A stretch of 24,893 nucleotides of DNA from CAZCWX01 sp964502465 (GTDB lineage Bacteria; Desulfobacterota; Binatia; Bin18), in assembly GCA_964502465.1 (NCBI GenBank), contig CAZCWX010000470.1, forward strand, positions 1 through 24,893. Direction: 5' to 3'. Below the pieces are notes generated by a model. It was not told where the DNA came from, made no database searches, and saw nothing but the letters and a program-made list of their open reading frames with translations. Positions 14,810 to 24,735 of the stretch are shown here, piece after piece. A program made the position numbers and the translations under genes. The stretch's first letter is position 1, and each line of letters begins with the position of its first letter.

Positions 14810-16166
14810 GTACGACATCCGCGGTATTGCCGACCAAGACTTTGACACGGAGTTTGCCTTTACGTTAGGGCAGGCGTATGGCACCTATGTAGTGAAACAG
14901 GGAAAAAAGCGGGTTTCTGTGGGCCGCGACTGCCGCCTGACTTCCGAGAAATATGCTACTGCGCTGCGCCGGGGATTATGTTCCACCGGTCTGGACGTGC
15001 TCGATATTGGTGTTTGCCCTACACCGTTGATGTATTTTTCTCTCTACCACTACGACCTGGATGGGGGGATTCAAGTCACCGGAAGCCATAATCCTCCCGA
15101 GCATAATGGGTTCAAGATTTGTATCGGGAAGATCACGATTCACGGCCAGGAAATCCAGGAACTGCGAACACTGATTGAGAAAAAAGCGTTTCTCGCTGGT
15201 ACGGGAAGAGAAGAAACGGCGCCAATCATCGTACCGTACCAAGAGTTTGTGATTCAGCGCTTTGGGCGTCTGGCCCGAACGATCGCTGTCGTCATCGATG
15301 CGGGAAATTCCACTGCTGGACCAGTTGCGCCTCAGATCTTTCGTGCCTTGGGCTGTCAGGTGACCGAATTGTTTTGCGAGCTCGATGGTCATTTTCCTAA
15401 CCATCATCCAGACCCGACTCTCCCAGACAATCTCACCCACCTGATTGCCAAGGTCAAAGAAACCGGTGCCGAGATCGGTATCGCCTATGATGGCGATGCG
15501 GATCGCTTGGGGCTCATCGATCGCTCCGGCCGCATTATCTGGGGCGATGAAATGATGGTCCTGTTTGCACGTGACATCCTACAACGGCATCCGGGAGCAG
15601 TGATCGTCTCCGAAGTGAAATGCTCGCAACGCCTGTTTGATGATATTGCGCAGAAAGGAGGCACGCCGATCATGTGGAAAGCTGGCCATTCTTTGCTCAA
15701 GGCGAAGATGCGAGAGACCGGTGCCTTGCTGGGTGGTGAAATGAGCGGGCATCTCTTCTTTGCTGATGGGTACTATGGCTATGATGATGCAATCTATGCC
15801 TCGTGCCGCGTGTTAGACATATTAGGAAAGACCGGCAAAGAGTTGCCGGAATTGTTGGCTGACTTGCCCCCCTCCTGTACCACACCAGAAATCCGCGTAG
15901 ACTGTCCCGACGAACTCAAGTTTCGCATTGCTGAAAAAGTACGCGATTACTTTCGCGAGAGGTACGACATCGTCGATGTGGATGGGGTGCGAGTGAAGTT
16001 TCCCGACGGCTGGGGGCTGGTGCGTGCGTCTAATACCCAGCCGATCCTCGTCTTACGTTTTGAGGCGACGACGCCAGAAAAACTCGCCGAGTACCGCACC
16101 TTAGTAGAAGGTGTGGTGGAAAAAATGCAAAAAAAACTAGAAGCCCCACCTTCGTCTGCCGTCTGA
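14787..16166 (+). CDS. Phosphomannomutase/phosphoglucomutase
   Basis: Alpha-D-phosphohexomutase that interconverts hexose 1- and 6-phosphates, feeding GDP-mannose, UDP-glucose and surface polysaccharide synthesis. From ATG 14787 it has 459 residues, normal for the AlgC/ManB class. Signatures are FREYDIRG at residue 6, the phosphoserine loop TGSHNPPEHNG (Ser100), the metal loop YDGDADR (Asp235, 237, 239), the sugar-specificity loop GEMSGH (317-322) and the phosphate loop RASNTQP near 414. The frame is open further upstream inside pdxA, but GGAG five bases before ATG 14787 and the conserved start support this choice. It overlaps pdxA by 23 bases, suggesting coupled translation. It also links to the sugar-phosphate genes downstream, although its exact substrate preference cannot be read. 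Confidence 0.93.
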   Translation: MNPTIFREYDIRGIADQDFDTEFAFTLGQAYGTYVVKQGKKRVSVGRDCRLTSEKYATALRRGLCSTGLDVLDIGVCPTPLMYFSLYHYDLDGGIQVTGSHNPPEHNGFKICIGKITIHGQEIQELRTLIEKKAFLAGTGREETAPIIVPYQEFVIQRFGRLARTIAVVIDAGNSTAGPVAPQIFRALGCQVTELFCELDGHFPNHHPDPTLPDNLTHLIAKVKETGAEIGIAYDGDADRLGLIDRSGRIIWGDEMMVLFARDILQRHPGAVIVSEVKCSQRLFDDIAQKGGTPIMWKAGHSLLKAKMRETGALLGGEMSGHLFFADGYYGYDDAIYASCRVLDILGKTGKELPELLADLPPSCTTPEIRVDCPDELKFRIAEKVRDYFRERYDIVDVDGVRVKFPDGWGLVRASNTQPILVLRFEATTPEKLAEYRTLVEGVVEKMQKKLEAPPSSAV

Positions 16167-16179
16167 GGCATCTGCTGCA

Positions 16180-16195
16180 AAGCGAAGGGGTTCGC
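16180..16195. repeat. Short hairpin after the phosphohexomutase gene
   Basis: AGCGAA-gggg-TTCGCT is a perfect 6-base stem with a 4-base loop, 13 bases after the stop codon. The following bases (caaaattaaat) are A/T-rich but not a T-run. It could mark a transcript end before the cyclase gene. A second imperfect inverted repeat lies at 16211-16236. Confidence 0.3.
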
Positions 16196-16254
16196 TCAAA
16201 ATTAAATGGACGGACCACTAGCGTGTTATGGTAGTCCAGCTATGATATTGGGTC

Positions 16255-17148
16255 ATGCCGCAGCCTGCTGTCTTTCTTGCCATTTTGTTTGCTGACATCA
16301 GTGGGAGCACCCGGCTGTATGAAACGCTGGGAGATGTGCTTGCTCGGCAACGGGTCTCAGAGTGCCTCGCCATCCTGAGTGCGGAGATTCGTCGTCACGG
16401 GGGAACAGTGGTCAAAACCATTGGGGACGAGGTCATGAGCACCTTCCCCAATGCCGAGGCGACGGTGAACGCGGCCTGCGCAATGCAGGAGGCCCTTACC
16501 ACCAGTAAGACTTCCCCAGGACAAACTCCTCTGGCCATTCGGGTTGGACTCCATTACGGTCCGGTCCTCATGGAGGAAGGAGACGTATTTGGTGATGCAG
16601 TCAACGTTGCTGCGCGTATGGTTTCATTGGCCAAAGCGGGGCAAATCATTACGACCGTGCAGACAGTGACAACGTTAGCTCCTGAGACGCGTGCAAGCAC
16701 GCGCTGTATTGACCGTGCTCCTGTGAAGGGAAAACAGGAAGAACTCGACATTTATGAAGTCATCTGGCGAGAAGATGATCTCACCCGTATGGAGGGAAAT
16801 CCTATTCCTCCCCCAGCAGCTCAAGCGCGTCTGCGTCTGCGTTTTCGTGACAAGGAAATTGAACTTGGTCAGACACGATCTGCTATCACAATAGGGCGTG
16901 GTCCGCAGAACGATCTTGTCGTGCAGGACGAGTTTATCTCTCGTCTGCATGCTCGTATTGAGTATCGCCGCGACAAATTTATTTTGCTCGATCAGAGCAC
17001 AAATGGTACCTTTGTGCGTACTGCCGACGGAAAGGTCGTGGGTTTACGCAGAGAGGAGGTTTCGCTGCAAGGGACAGGGATGATCAGTTTAGGCCGCACT
17101 TTTACTGAAGACTCTCCGTACTTTATCCATTTTCATTGTGAACCCTGA
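16255..17148 (+). CDS. Class III adenylate cyclase with C-terminal FHA domain
   Basis: Predicted nucleotide cyclase of 297 residues. The catalytic domain (about 4-170) has the metal-binding Asp14 (LFADISGST) and Asp58 (KTIGDEVM), the purine-specifying Lys54 and Asp110 (GDVFGDAVN, Asp three before Gly as in mammalian C2), and the transition-state Asn117 and Arg121 (VNVAAR). All catalytic residues are present in one chain, so an active homodimer making cAMP is expected. The FHA domain (about 192-290) shows TIGRGPQND, SRLH (229-232) and STNGTF (248-253), the phosphothreonine-binding pattern. There is no membrane or receiver domain. TATGAT at 16241-16246 is a possible -10 box very near the start. 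It is probably regulated by a Thr kinase or phosphoprotein elsewhere. Flanking genes give no clear partner. Confidence 0.88.
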   Translation: MPQPAVFLAILFADISGSTRLYETLGDVLARQRVSECLAILSAEIRRHGGTVVKTIGDEVMSTFPNAEATVNAACAMQEALTTSKTSPGQTPLAIRVGLHYGPVLMEEGDVFGDAVNVAARMVSLAKAGQIITTVQTVTTLAPETRASTRCIDRAPVKGKQEELDIYEVIWREDDLTRMEGNPIPPPAAQARLRLRFRDKEIELGQTRSAITIGRGPQNDLVVQDEFISRLHARIEYRRDKFILLDQSTNGTFVRTADGKVVGLRREEVSLQGTGMISLGRTFTEDSPYFIHFHCEP

Positions 17149-17204
17149 CCTACAGGGAAATCGCGAGGGACTCATTGCCCCTGTGACCAGGGAAAGGACC
17201 GGAT

Positions 17205-19271
17205 ATGACTGAGCAGGAACGGTTCGAATTGAAAAGCATCAATACGATTCGCACGTTGTCTATGGACGCGGTGCAGGCTGCCAACTCGGGTCATCCGGGC
17301 ACACCCATGGCCATGGCGCCAGTAATCTATTGCTTGTGGCAACGCTTTTTACGGTTTGATCCCAACGATCCTATCTGGCCAAACCGCGACCGCTTTGTCC
17401 TTTCTATTGGCCATGCGTCCATGTTGCTCTACTCGATGCTGCATCTCTGCGGTGTCAAGGCAGTCAATCCCAAATACGAGACACTCGGCGAACTATCGGT
17501 CTCGCTCGACGACATCAAGCGCTTTCGTCAGCTCGATAGCAAATGTCCTGGACACCCGGAATATCGCTGGACCTCCGGTGTTGAGACGACTACCGGTCCT
17601 TTAGGGCAAGGAGTGGCAACCAGCGTTGGTATGGCGATCGCCGGAAAATGGCAGGCAGCGTACTTTAACCGTCCCGATTTCGACATGTTTGATTACAACG
17701 TGTATGCACTATGTGGGGACGGTTGCATGATGGAGGGAGTCTCTGGTGAGGCTGCTTCGCTAGCCGGTCATCTCAAGCTTGCGAACCTGTGCTGGATCTA
17801 CGATAATAACAAGATCACTATTGAAGGACATACCGAATGGGCCTTTAGCGAAGACGTGGCCACACGTTTCATCGGTTATGGCTGGAACGTGACCCGCGTA
17901 GGGGACGCGAATGACCTGAACATGCTCGCTCGTGCTTTCCAGACGTTCCACCATACCACTGACCGACCCACGCTGATTATTGTCGATAGCCATATCGCGT
18001 ACGGCTCTCCTCACAAGCAAGATACGAGTGCTGCCCACGGCGAGCCACTTGGAGAGGAAGAGATCAAGCTCACTAAGAAAAATTATGGCTGGCCAGAAGA
18101 GGCGAAATTCCTCGTTCCCGAAGGCGTACGGGAACATTTCCAAGAAGGGATAGGAAAACGCGGGCAGGCTTTGCGCGAAGCCTGGATGGCAAAATTCAAT
18201 GAGTATACAACGCACTATCCAGAACTGGCCGATCATCTCTACAGAATGCAGCATCGCCAGCTCCCCGAGGGGTGGGACAAAGATCTTCCTGCATTTCCAG
18301 CCGATGTCAAAGGACTTGCCGGCCGCGACGCTTCAGGCAAAGTCCTGAATATACTGGCCAAAAACGTCCCATGGCTCATTGGCGGCGCCGCCGATTTAGC
18401 CCCATCAACCAAAACGCGTCTCACCTTTGACGGAGCCGGAGACTTTGCTGCCGATAATCGTGGCGGCCGTAACTTTCACTTCGGTGTCCGTGAGCACGCC
18501 ATGGGATCGATTCTCAATGGGCTCTCACTGGCGAAGGTCCGCCCCTATGGCTCTGGTTTCCTGATCTTTAGTGATTACTCTCGGCCGGCACTCCGTCTCT
18601 GCGCGTTGATGGAAATTCCGGTGATTTACATCTTTACCCACGACTCCATCGGAGTTGGTGAGGACGGACCAACGCACCAGCCTATCGAGCAGCTTGCTTC
18701 GCTCCGGGCGATTCCCGGACTCATAACGCTCCGACCGGCCGATGCCAATGAGATCGTTGCCGCGTGGCGTGTGATCATACAGCTTCGTCACGAACCTGTG
18801 GCACTCGTGCTGTCTCGACAGGCATTGCCGACGATGGACCGTTCCCGCTACGCTTCAGCAGATGGAGTGGCACAGGGGGCCTATGTCCTGGCCGATGCCA
18901 AAGATGGCCGTCCTGATGTCCTGCTGCTTGCGAGCGGCAGTGAAGTCTCTCTCTGTGTGACGGCGTACGAGCAACTGACTGCGGAAGGGGTCAAGGCTCG
19001 TGTGGTGAGTCTGCCCTCCTGGGAAATGTTCGAGCAGCAAAGTCAGGAATATCGCGAGAGCGTTCTTCCTCCCACTGTGACTGCGCGAGTTGCCGTCGAG
19101 CAAGCTGGCACCTTTGGCTGGAACCGCTATGTTGGTTCCACTGGGGAGATCATTGGTATGAAGACGTTCGGAGCGTCAGCCCCGCTCAAAGAGCTGCAAA
19201 AGAAATTTGGTTTTACCCCAGAATATGTGGTAACTGCAGCGAAACGTCAGTTGACGAAGTCGCACCACTGA
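17205..19271 (+). CDS. tkt: Transketolase
   Basis: Thiamine-diphosphate enzyme moving two-carbon ketol units between sugar phosphates in the non-oxidative pentose phosphate pathway. The 688 residues match full-length transketolase. Motifs in order are SGHPGTPMAMAP near residue 28, GPLGQGVATSVG, the cofactor motif GDGCMMEG (Asp172) through YDNNKITIEGH, IAYGSPHKQDT, the pyrimidine-domain HFGVREHAMG with its Glu, FTHDSIGVGEDGPTHQP, and a complete C-terminal domain (EQAGTFGW). GGAAAGGA seven bases before ATG 17205 supports the start. It is followed after about 100 bases by zwf, forming a pentose-phosphate cluster. Confidence 0.97.
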   Translation: MTEQERFELKSINTIRTLSMDAVQAANSGHPGTPMAMAPVIYCLWQRFLRFDPNDPIWPNRDRFVLSIGHASMLLYSMLHLCGVKAVNPKYETLGELSVSLDDIKRFRQLDSKCPGHPEYRWTSGVETTTGPLGQGVATSVGMAIAGKWQAAYFNRPDFDMFDYNVYALCGDGCMMEGVSGEAASLAGHLKLANLCWIYDNNKITIEGHTEWAFSEDVATRFIGYGWNVTRVGDANDLNMLARAFQTFHHTTDRPTLIIVDSHIAYGSPHKQDTSAAHGEPLGEEEIKLTKKNYGWPEEAKFLVPEGVREHFQEGIGKRGQALREAWMAKFNEYTTHYPELADHLYRMQHRQLPEGWDKDLPAFPADVKGLAGRDASGKVLNILAKNVPWLIGGAADLAPSTKTRLTFDGAGDFAADNRGGRNFHFGVREHAMGSILNGLSLAKVRPYGSGFLIFSDYSRPALRLCALMEIPVIYIFTHDSIGVGEDGPTHQPIEQLASLRAIPGLITLRPADANEIVAAWRVIIQLRHEPVALVLSRQALPTMDRSRYASADGVAQGAYVLADAKDGRPDVLLLASGSEVSLCVTAYEQLTAEGVKARVVSLPSWEMFEQQSQEYRESVLPPTVTARVAVEQAGTFGWNRYVGSTGEIIGMKTFGASAPLKELQKKFGFTPEYVVTAAKRQLTKSHH

Positions 19272-19371
19272 CGCAGTCCTTGGCCCTTACGGGAGGCACT
19301 CGAGGAACCAGCATTCCTACCAGTGACTATCCCAGTATGAGTTGTGCAACGAACAAGGAGGACAGTACTCC

Positions 19372-20973
19372 ATGGATACAGCAACAGGAATAAAAGCTGC
19401 CGTACATGTCTCGCGAGAAGGAGAAGAGCGAGATCTTGGTCACGAACTCTTTCGCGCCAAAGATCCTGTGACGGTCGTCATCTTTGGTGCATCTGGGGAC
19501 CTGAGCAAACGCAAATTGATTCCTGCCCTGTATCAGTTGCAAAACGCGGGGTACCTGCCGGATCGCTATGCTGTTGTAGGGTTCTCACGTACCCCCATGT
19601 CAGATGACGCCTTCCGAGAAAATATGCTCCAGGCCCTGAAAGAGCAAGTCGAGGATGATACCAATGGAGCCCAGGCAGCTCACCCGCTCGTGACGTCGCT
19701 CTATTATCAGCCTGGCAATAACGACGACTTGGCTTCGTTCGAGAAACTGAAAGAGAAATTGGAGGCAATCGACAAAGAGCGTGAGCTACCCGGAAATCGG
19801 ATCTTTTATCTGTCGGTTGCGCCAGAATTCTTCACCACGATTATCCAAAACCTGTGTGCTGCGGGTCTGATCTGTGGTCGCCAAGATCAAGCCTGGTCTC
19901 GGGTCATTATCGAGAAACCGTTCGGCCGAGATCTGGAAAGTGCACGCCAACTGAACACAGATGTGACCGCACTTTTGGACGAGAGTCAGATTTACCGTAT
20001 CGACCATTATCTCGGGAAAGAAACGGTGCAGAACATCTTAAGTTTTCGCTTTGGCAATTCCATCTTCGAACCACTGTTTAACCGGAAATATATTGATAAC
20101 GTCCAGTTAACCGTCGCTGAGACGCTGGGGATGGAAGGCCGGCGCGGCGCCTACTATGACACCGCTGGCGCGTTACGTGACATGGTACAGAACCACATGT
20201 TTCAACTGTTCTGTCTGATTGCCATGGAGCCACCGGCAGCCCTGGATGCCCAATCGATCCGCGACGAAAAAGTGAAAGTCCTACGTGCCCTAATACCGCT
20301 TTCGCGCAAAGAGGTTGCTGCGTCAACCGTGCGTGGTCAGTACGGAGTGGGGGAACAAGACGGGCAGGTGGTGAAGGGCTACCGACAAGAAGAAGGGGTG
20401 AACCCCAAATCAACGACGGAAACCTATGTAGCCATGCGCCTCAAGATTGACAACTGGCGCTGGGCTGGAGTGCCGTTCCTCTTACGAACGGGCAAACGGC
20501 TAAGCAAGCGCGTGTCAGAGATTGCGGTAGAATTTAAGCAACCCCCGCTTCACCTGTTTCGCCATCTCGCCAACGAGGAAGAGACCGGGCCACACCCGAA
20601 GTCGAATGTGTTGGTGATCCGCATCCAGCCGAATGAAGGCATTAGTTTATCTTTCGCCTGTAAACAGCCGGGGATGAGAATCCAGCTTGAGGAAGTCAAT
20701 ATGGACTTCTTCTATGGGGAGGCATTTCAACAACGCTCGCCGGAGGCTTACGAGCGACTCCTCCTCGATGCCTTGCGCGGGGATGCTTCCCTGTTCACAC
20801 GGTCTGATGAGGTGGAGTACGCGTGGCGCTTTATTTCTTCCATTCATGAGGGCTGGGCAAACCTCCCTCCGCCAGGATTTCCTAATTACTACCCCTTCAC
20901 CGACGGTCCTGACGAAGCGAATCGGTTGTTAGAAGGTACCCAGGCACAGTGGCGATCATTGAGCGAGATGTAA
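19372..20973 (+). CDS. zwf: Glucose-6-phosphate 1-dehydrogenase
   Basis: Oxidises glucose 6-phosphate to 6-phosphogluconolactone and yields NADPH, the entry to the oxidative pentose phosphate or Entner-Doudoroff route. From ATG 19372 it has 533 residues, about 30 longer than usual because of an N-terminal extension before VVIFGASGDLSKRKLIPAL. The substrate site RIDHYLGKE (Asp211, His212, Lys216) and the structural block YYDTAGALRDMVQNH are intact. A TTG at 19342 would add ten residues, but AAGGAGGA nine bases before ATG 19372 is the better start. glk begins 32 bases after the stop, so the two are probably one transcript with the genes downstream. Confidence 0.96.
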   Translation: MDTATGIKAAVHVSREGEERDLGHELFRAKDPVTVVIFGASGDLSKRKLIPALYQLQNAGYLPDRYAVVGFSRTPMSDDAFRENMLQALKEQVEDDTNGAQAAHPLVTSLYYQPGNNDDLASFEKLKEKLEAIDKERELPGNRIFYLSVAPEFFTTIIQNLCAAGLICGRQDQAWSRVIIEKPFGRDLESARQLNTDVTALLDESQIYRIDHYLGKETVQNILSFRFGNSIFEPLFNRKYIDNVQLTVAETLGMEGRRGAYYDTAGALRDMVQNHMFQLFCLIAMEPPAALDAQSIRDEKVKVLRALIPLSRKEVAASTVRGQYGVGEQDGQVVKGYRQEEGVNPKSTTETYVAMRLKIDNWRWAGVPFLLRTGKRLSKRVSEIAVEFKQPPLHLFRHLANEEETGPHPKSNVLVIRIQPNEGISLSFACKQPGMRIQLEEVNMDFFYGEAFQQRSPEAYERLLLDALRGDASLFTRSDEVEYAWRFISSIHEGWANLPPPGFPNYYPFTDGPDEANRLLEGTQAQWRSLSEM

Positions 20974-21005
20974 ATCCCTTGATGTCAGCGCGGGGAAGCA
21001 AAACA

Positions 21006-21995
21006 ATGGCACAATATGTCCTTGCCGGTGATATCGGCGGTACGAAAACCAACCTGGCGGTCTACGCTGTAGACCATCCGAAGCAGATGGTCTTGGTTCG
21101 CGAGACGGCGTTTCCCAGCAGTGAATATGACGGATTGGAGGCTGTCATCAGTGAGTTCTTGCGGACGGGGAAAGAACCGATCGCTGCTGGAGTATTCGGT
21201 GTGGCTGGGCCGGTTCGTGAGGGTGTCGTGATGACAACCAATTTGCCCTGGACAGTGGAAGACACCTTCCTGGCTCGTGCCATGGGGGGCGCGCGCGTGC
21301 GATTGATGAATGATCTCGAGACCACCGCATACGGCGCATTATTCCTTCCGCCGAATGAAATCCATACCCTGAATGAGGGCAAGCCTGGGCATGGGAACTG
21401 TGCAGTGATTGCGGCGGGAACAGGGCTTGGCCAGGCGTTTCTCTTCTGGGATGGCACCCGGTACAGGCCTGCCGCCACCGAAGGGGGACACGCCGATTTC
21501 GCCCCTCGGGATGAGCAGGAGACTGCGCTGCTGCATTTTCTCCGCAAGCAGTACCCGCGCGTTTCCTATGAGCGCGTCCTCTCTGGACCTGGTCTTGTCA
21601 ACATCTTTCGTTTTCTCGATGAGGCATTAGGCAGGCCAGTCCACTCAACTGTCCGTGACCGCATGAAAACAGAGGACCCTGCCGCTGTGGTAGGGGAAGC
21701 TGGGGTACAAGACACGTGTGGAACCTGTGCTGAAGCGGTCGAGATGTTTCTGAGTTTCTATGGCGCTCAAGCCGGAAACCTGGCTCTCACCGTTATGGGT
21801 GTCGGTGGTGTCTATATCGGTGGTGGGATCGTAACCAAGATGTTACCCAAGATGACAACGGGCGTTTTCATGGACGCCTTTCTGGCAAAAGGCCGCTTTG
21901 CTGAATTTATGGCGGCAATACCAGTGCATATTCTGCTGAATCCCAAGACCTCGCAAATAGGGGCGGCCCAAGCGGCGAGCGAGTTGTTGAGTTGA
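21006..21995 (+). CDS. glk: Glucokinase
   Basis: Phosphorylates free glucose with ATP to give the substrate of Zwf. From ATG 21006 it has 329 residues, close to the E. coli Glk family (not the ROK type). It shows the phosphate-1 motif GDIGGTKTNLAV at residue 8, GVFGVAGPV, TNLPW, the catalytic Asp103 in LMNDLETTAYG, AAGTGLGQA and EGGHADFAPRDEQE. Earlier in-frame starts (GTG 20949, ATG 20982) would overlap zwf or add unrelated residues; GGGGAAG precedes ATG 21006. It is placed between zwf and a glucosidase gene, consistent with use of glucose released inside the cell. Confidence 0.94.
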   Translation: MAQYVLAGDIGGTKTNLAVYAVDHPKQMVLVRETAFPSSEYDGLEAVISEFLRTGKEPIAAGVFGVAGPVREGVVMTTNLPWTVEDTFLARAMGGARVRLMNDLETTAYGALFLPPNEIHTLNEGKPGHGNCAVIAAGTGLGQAFLFWDGTRYRPAATEGGHADFAPRDEQETALLHFLRKQYPRVSYERVLSGPGLVNIFRFLDEALGRPVHSTVRDRMKTEDPAAVVGEAGVQDTCGTCAEAVEMFLSFYGAQAGNLALTVMGVGGVYIGGGIVTKMLPKMTTGVFMDAFLAKGRFAEFMAAIPVHILLNPKTSQIGAAQAASELLS

Positions 21996-22020
21996 ATCCA
22001 CTGCACGGCACGCCTGGACT

Positions 22021-24702
22021 ATGGAGAAACGCACAGCAGAAGCGGTCCGGTTGGACGAGGAGGCGCGTGGGGTCGTAGCCTGGAAACACTGGGGCCCGTA
22101 TGTCAGCGAACGGTCATGGAGCACAGTCCGTGAAGACTATAGTCCGTGGGGAACCGCGTGGGAGCATTTCCCCCATGACCAGGCGCGCTCACGTGCGTAT
22201 CGTTGGGGAGAGGACGGATTAGCCGGCATCTGTGACCGTTATCAACTCCTGGTTTTCGCCCTTGCGCTGTGGAATGAGCGCGACCCCATCCTCAAAGAAC
22301 GGTTGTTTGGGTTAGTGCCTGCTGAGGGGAACCATGGGGAGGATGTCAAAGAGTATTATTTCTACCTCGACTCGACCCCCACCCATTCCTATATGAAGTT
22401 TCTCTATAAATACCCGCAAGCGGCATACCCCTACCTGCAACTGATCGAGGAGAACCGCCGCCGTCAGGGAATAGGGAAGGCAGAATACGAATTGCTCGAC
22501 ACTGGGATCTTCGATGACAATCGTTATTTCGATGTCTTTGTCGAGTATGCCAAAGCCAGTCCCGAAGACCTGTGTATTCGTATCGAAGCGTGGAATCGCG
22601 GTCCTGACGAGGCATCGTTACACATCCTGCCTCACTTGTGGTTTCGTAACACATGGAACTGGGGACCGCAGCCTCTGCCCGAGCCGCGCATCTGTGTCGG
22701 GCCAAGCGACGGGCGGTCTGTGTGTCTGCTGGCGGATGACACTCCTAGTGAGCCATTGAAGAATTTGCTCTTCGAGTATCGGTTAGGAAAACGCTACTTG
22801 TACGGTGATCCTGGCGCACGTCTGCTCTTCACCAATAATGAGACACACGCAGAACGAGTTTGGGGTGCAGGGGCGCGGAGCCGGAGCCCTTATGTGAAAG
22901 ATGCTTTTCATCGCGCCGTTATTCATGGTGAACCCTGCACCAATCCTGCCCAGGTAGGGACCAAAGCCTGCTTACACTACGCCAACGTGCGTGTTCCCGC
23001 CGGCGGGTCGGTGGTCATGCGGTTGCGGCTCTCCGATACACTGCTGGCAGATCCGCTTGCTGACGTGGATACGATTGTCGAGCAGCGTCGAGGAGAGGCT
23101 GACGCGTTTTACGAGTCGATTCACCCCCCGCTGGCAACGGCAGACGAAAAGCAGATTCAGCGTCAGGCGTTTGCCGGGATGCTGTGGAGCAAGCAGAGCT
23201 ACCTGTGGAGCGTGCACGCCTGGCTGGACGGGGACAATCCAGCCTTCCCACCACCAGAGTCGCGCCGTCGTATCCGTAATGTCCATTGGATGCACCTCAA
23301 CTCAATGCGCATCCTGTCGATGCCCGATAAGTGGGAGTACCCGTGGTTCGCGGCATGGGACTTAGCCTTTCATGCAGTCACACTGGCATTAGTGGACCCG
23401 GAATTTGCCAAAGAACAGTTGTGGTTACTGCTGTTTGAGCAGTTCCAACACCCCAACGGTCAGATTCCTGCCTATGAATGGGAATTTTCCGACCTCAATC
23501 CTCCGGTACACGCCTGGGCGGTCTGGCGAGTCTATAACATGGATCGGATTCGTTCCGGTAAAGCCGACCGCCTGTTTTTGGAGCGGTGTTTTCATAAGCT
23601 GCTGCTGAACTTTACCTGGTGGATAAACAAAGTAGACAGCGAGGGCAACAATGTTTTTGAGGGTGGTTTCCTCGGTCTCGATAACATTACCGTCATTGAC
23701 CGCAGCCAGGAGGTCGGAAACGGGGCGAGACTCAAACAGTCGGACGCAACCGGCTGGATGGGGATGTTCTGTCTTAATCTCATGCGTATTGCGCTAGAAC
23801 TGGCGAAGGAGAACAAAGCCTACGAGGCACTGGCGACCAAATATTTTGAGCACTACGTCTACATTGGCGCGGCCATGAAGATGATGGGCAATCGCAACTA
23901 CCAATTATGGGATGAAAAAGATGGTTTCTTCTACGATGTTGTGCAGTACCCCAATGGTGAGTTTCACAAATTCCGGGTCCGTTCATTAGTCGGTCTTATT
24001 CCCTTGTACGCGGTTGAGCGTCTGGAAGAGAGTTGGATTGCACCATTTACCGAATTCCGCGCCAATTTGCACTGGTTTCTCCGGAACCGGCAGCAACTCG
24101 TGCAACGCTGCGTTACCACGGTCGAGCGTGAGGGGGAACGAGTGCACGTCCTCGCCGTGATGGATCCGGAGCAGATGGCACAGTTACTGGAGCGCGTATG
24201 GGATCCGCACGAATTCCGCTCGCCGTATGGCCTGCGGAGCTTGTCGAAATATCACGAGGCACACCCGTTTGTGTTTGGCAATAACTCCGTGGGTTATGAG
24301 CCGGGCGAATCCATCACGATGCTGAAGGGTGGCAACTCGAACTGGCGTGGCCCGGTGTGGTTTCCGACCACGTTCATGTTGATCGAATCGTTGCGCAAGT
24401 TACGGAAAGCCTACGGTGATGGATTTACGATCACGGATTCGACGAACGGCAATGACCCTGTGACGCTCGATGACATCGCACAGGGTTTTGCGGATAGTCT
24501 CATTCGCCTCTTTACTAGAGGCCCAGATGGGACACGGCCTATCTATGGTGACAACTGGAAGTTCCAGCATGACCCGTACTGGCGTGACTACATTCTCTTT
24601 TACGAGTATTTTCACGGCGACACCGGAAGAGGGTTAGGCGCGTCACATCAGACTGGTTGGACCGGTTTGGTGGCCTCGTTAATTGACGAGTGGAGACGAT
24701 AA
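22021..24702 (+). CDS. GH63/MGH1-like glucosidase, cytosolic
   Basis: Large (893 residues) glycoside hydrolase of the GH63 / mannosylglycerate-hydrolase-like group. The N-terminal part (about 12-130) has the hallmark series KHWGPYVSERSWSTVREDYS, PHDQARSRAYRWGEDG, EGNHGEDVKEYYFYLD and TPTHSYMKFLYKYPQ. A beta-sandwich-like region follows, then an (alpha/alpha)6 barrel from about 370. AWDLAFH places a probable general acid at Asp447, and FYEYFHGDTG a probable general base at Glu862, both by analogy with the family. GGNSNWRGPVWFP is also typical. No signal peptide is present, so the substrate must be intracellular; glucosylglycerate, trehalose-like or glycogen-derived oligosaccharides are possible. 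ATG 22021 begins the family N-terminus but has a weak ribosome site. It sits between glk and pgl, which links it to glucose catabolism. Confidence 0.85.
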   Translation: MEKRTAEAVRLDEEARGVVAWKHWGPYVSERSWSTVREDYSPWGTAWEHFPHDQARSRAYRWGEDGLAGICDRYQLLVFALALWNERDPILKERLFGLVPAEGNHGEDVKEYYFYLDSTPTHSYMKFLYKYPQAAYPYLQLIEENRRRQGIGKAEYELLDTGIFDDNRYFDVFVEYAKASPEDLCIRIEAWNRGPDEASLHILPHLWFRNTWNWGPQPLPEPRICVGPSDGRSVCLLADDTPSEPLKNLLFEYRLGKRYLYGDPGARLLFTNNETHAERVWGAGARSRSPYVKDAFHRAVIHGEPCTNPAQVGTKACLHYANVRVPAGGSVVMRLRLSDTLLADPLADVDTIVEQRRGEADAFYESIHPPLATADEKQIQRQAFAGMLWSKQSYLWSVHAWLDGDNPAFPPPESRRRIRNVHWMHLNSMRILSMPDKWEYPWFAAWDLAFHAVTLALVDPEFAKEQLWLLLFEQFQHPNGQIPAYEWEFSDLNPPVHAWAVWRVYNMDRIRSGKADRLFLERCFHKLLLNFTWWINKVDSEGNNVFEGGFLGLDNITVIDRSQEVGNGARLKQSDATGWMGMFCLNLMRIALELAKENKAYEALATKYFEHYVYIGAAMKMMGNRNYQLWDEKDGFFYDVVQYPNGEFHKFRVRSLVGLIPLYAVERLEESWIAPFTEFRANLHWFLRNRQQLVQRCVTTVEREGERVHVLAVMDPEQMAQLLERVWDPHEFRSPYGLRSLSKYHEAHPFVFGNNSVGYEPGESITMLKGGNSNWRGPVWFPTTFMLIESLRKLRKAYGDGFTITDSTNGNDPVTLDDIAQGFADSLIRLFTRGPDGTRPIYGDNWKFQHDPYWRDYILFYEYFHGDTGRGLGASHQTGWTGLVASLIDEWRR

Positions 24703-24735
24703 AGGCCCAAACAGCCTAGCAATGAGGAGCAGCCA

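Noticed and set aside
19342..19371. TTG start adding ten residues to Zwf
   Set aside because: The AAGGAGGA ribosome site lies inside this stretch and serves ATG 19372.
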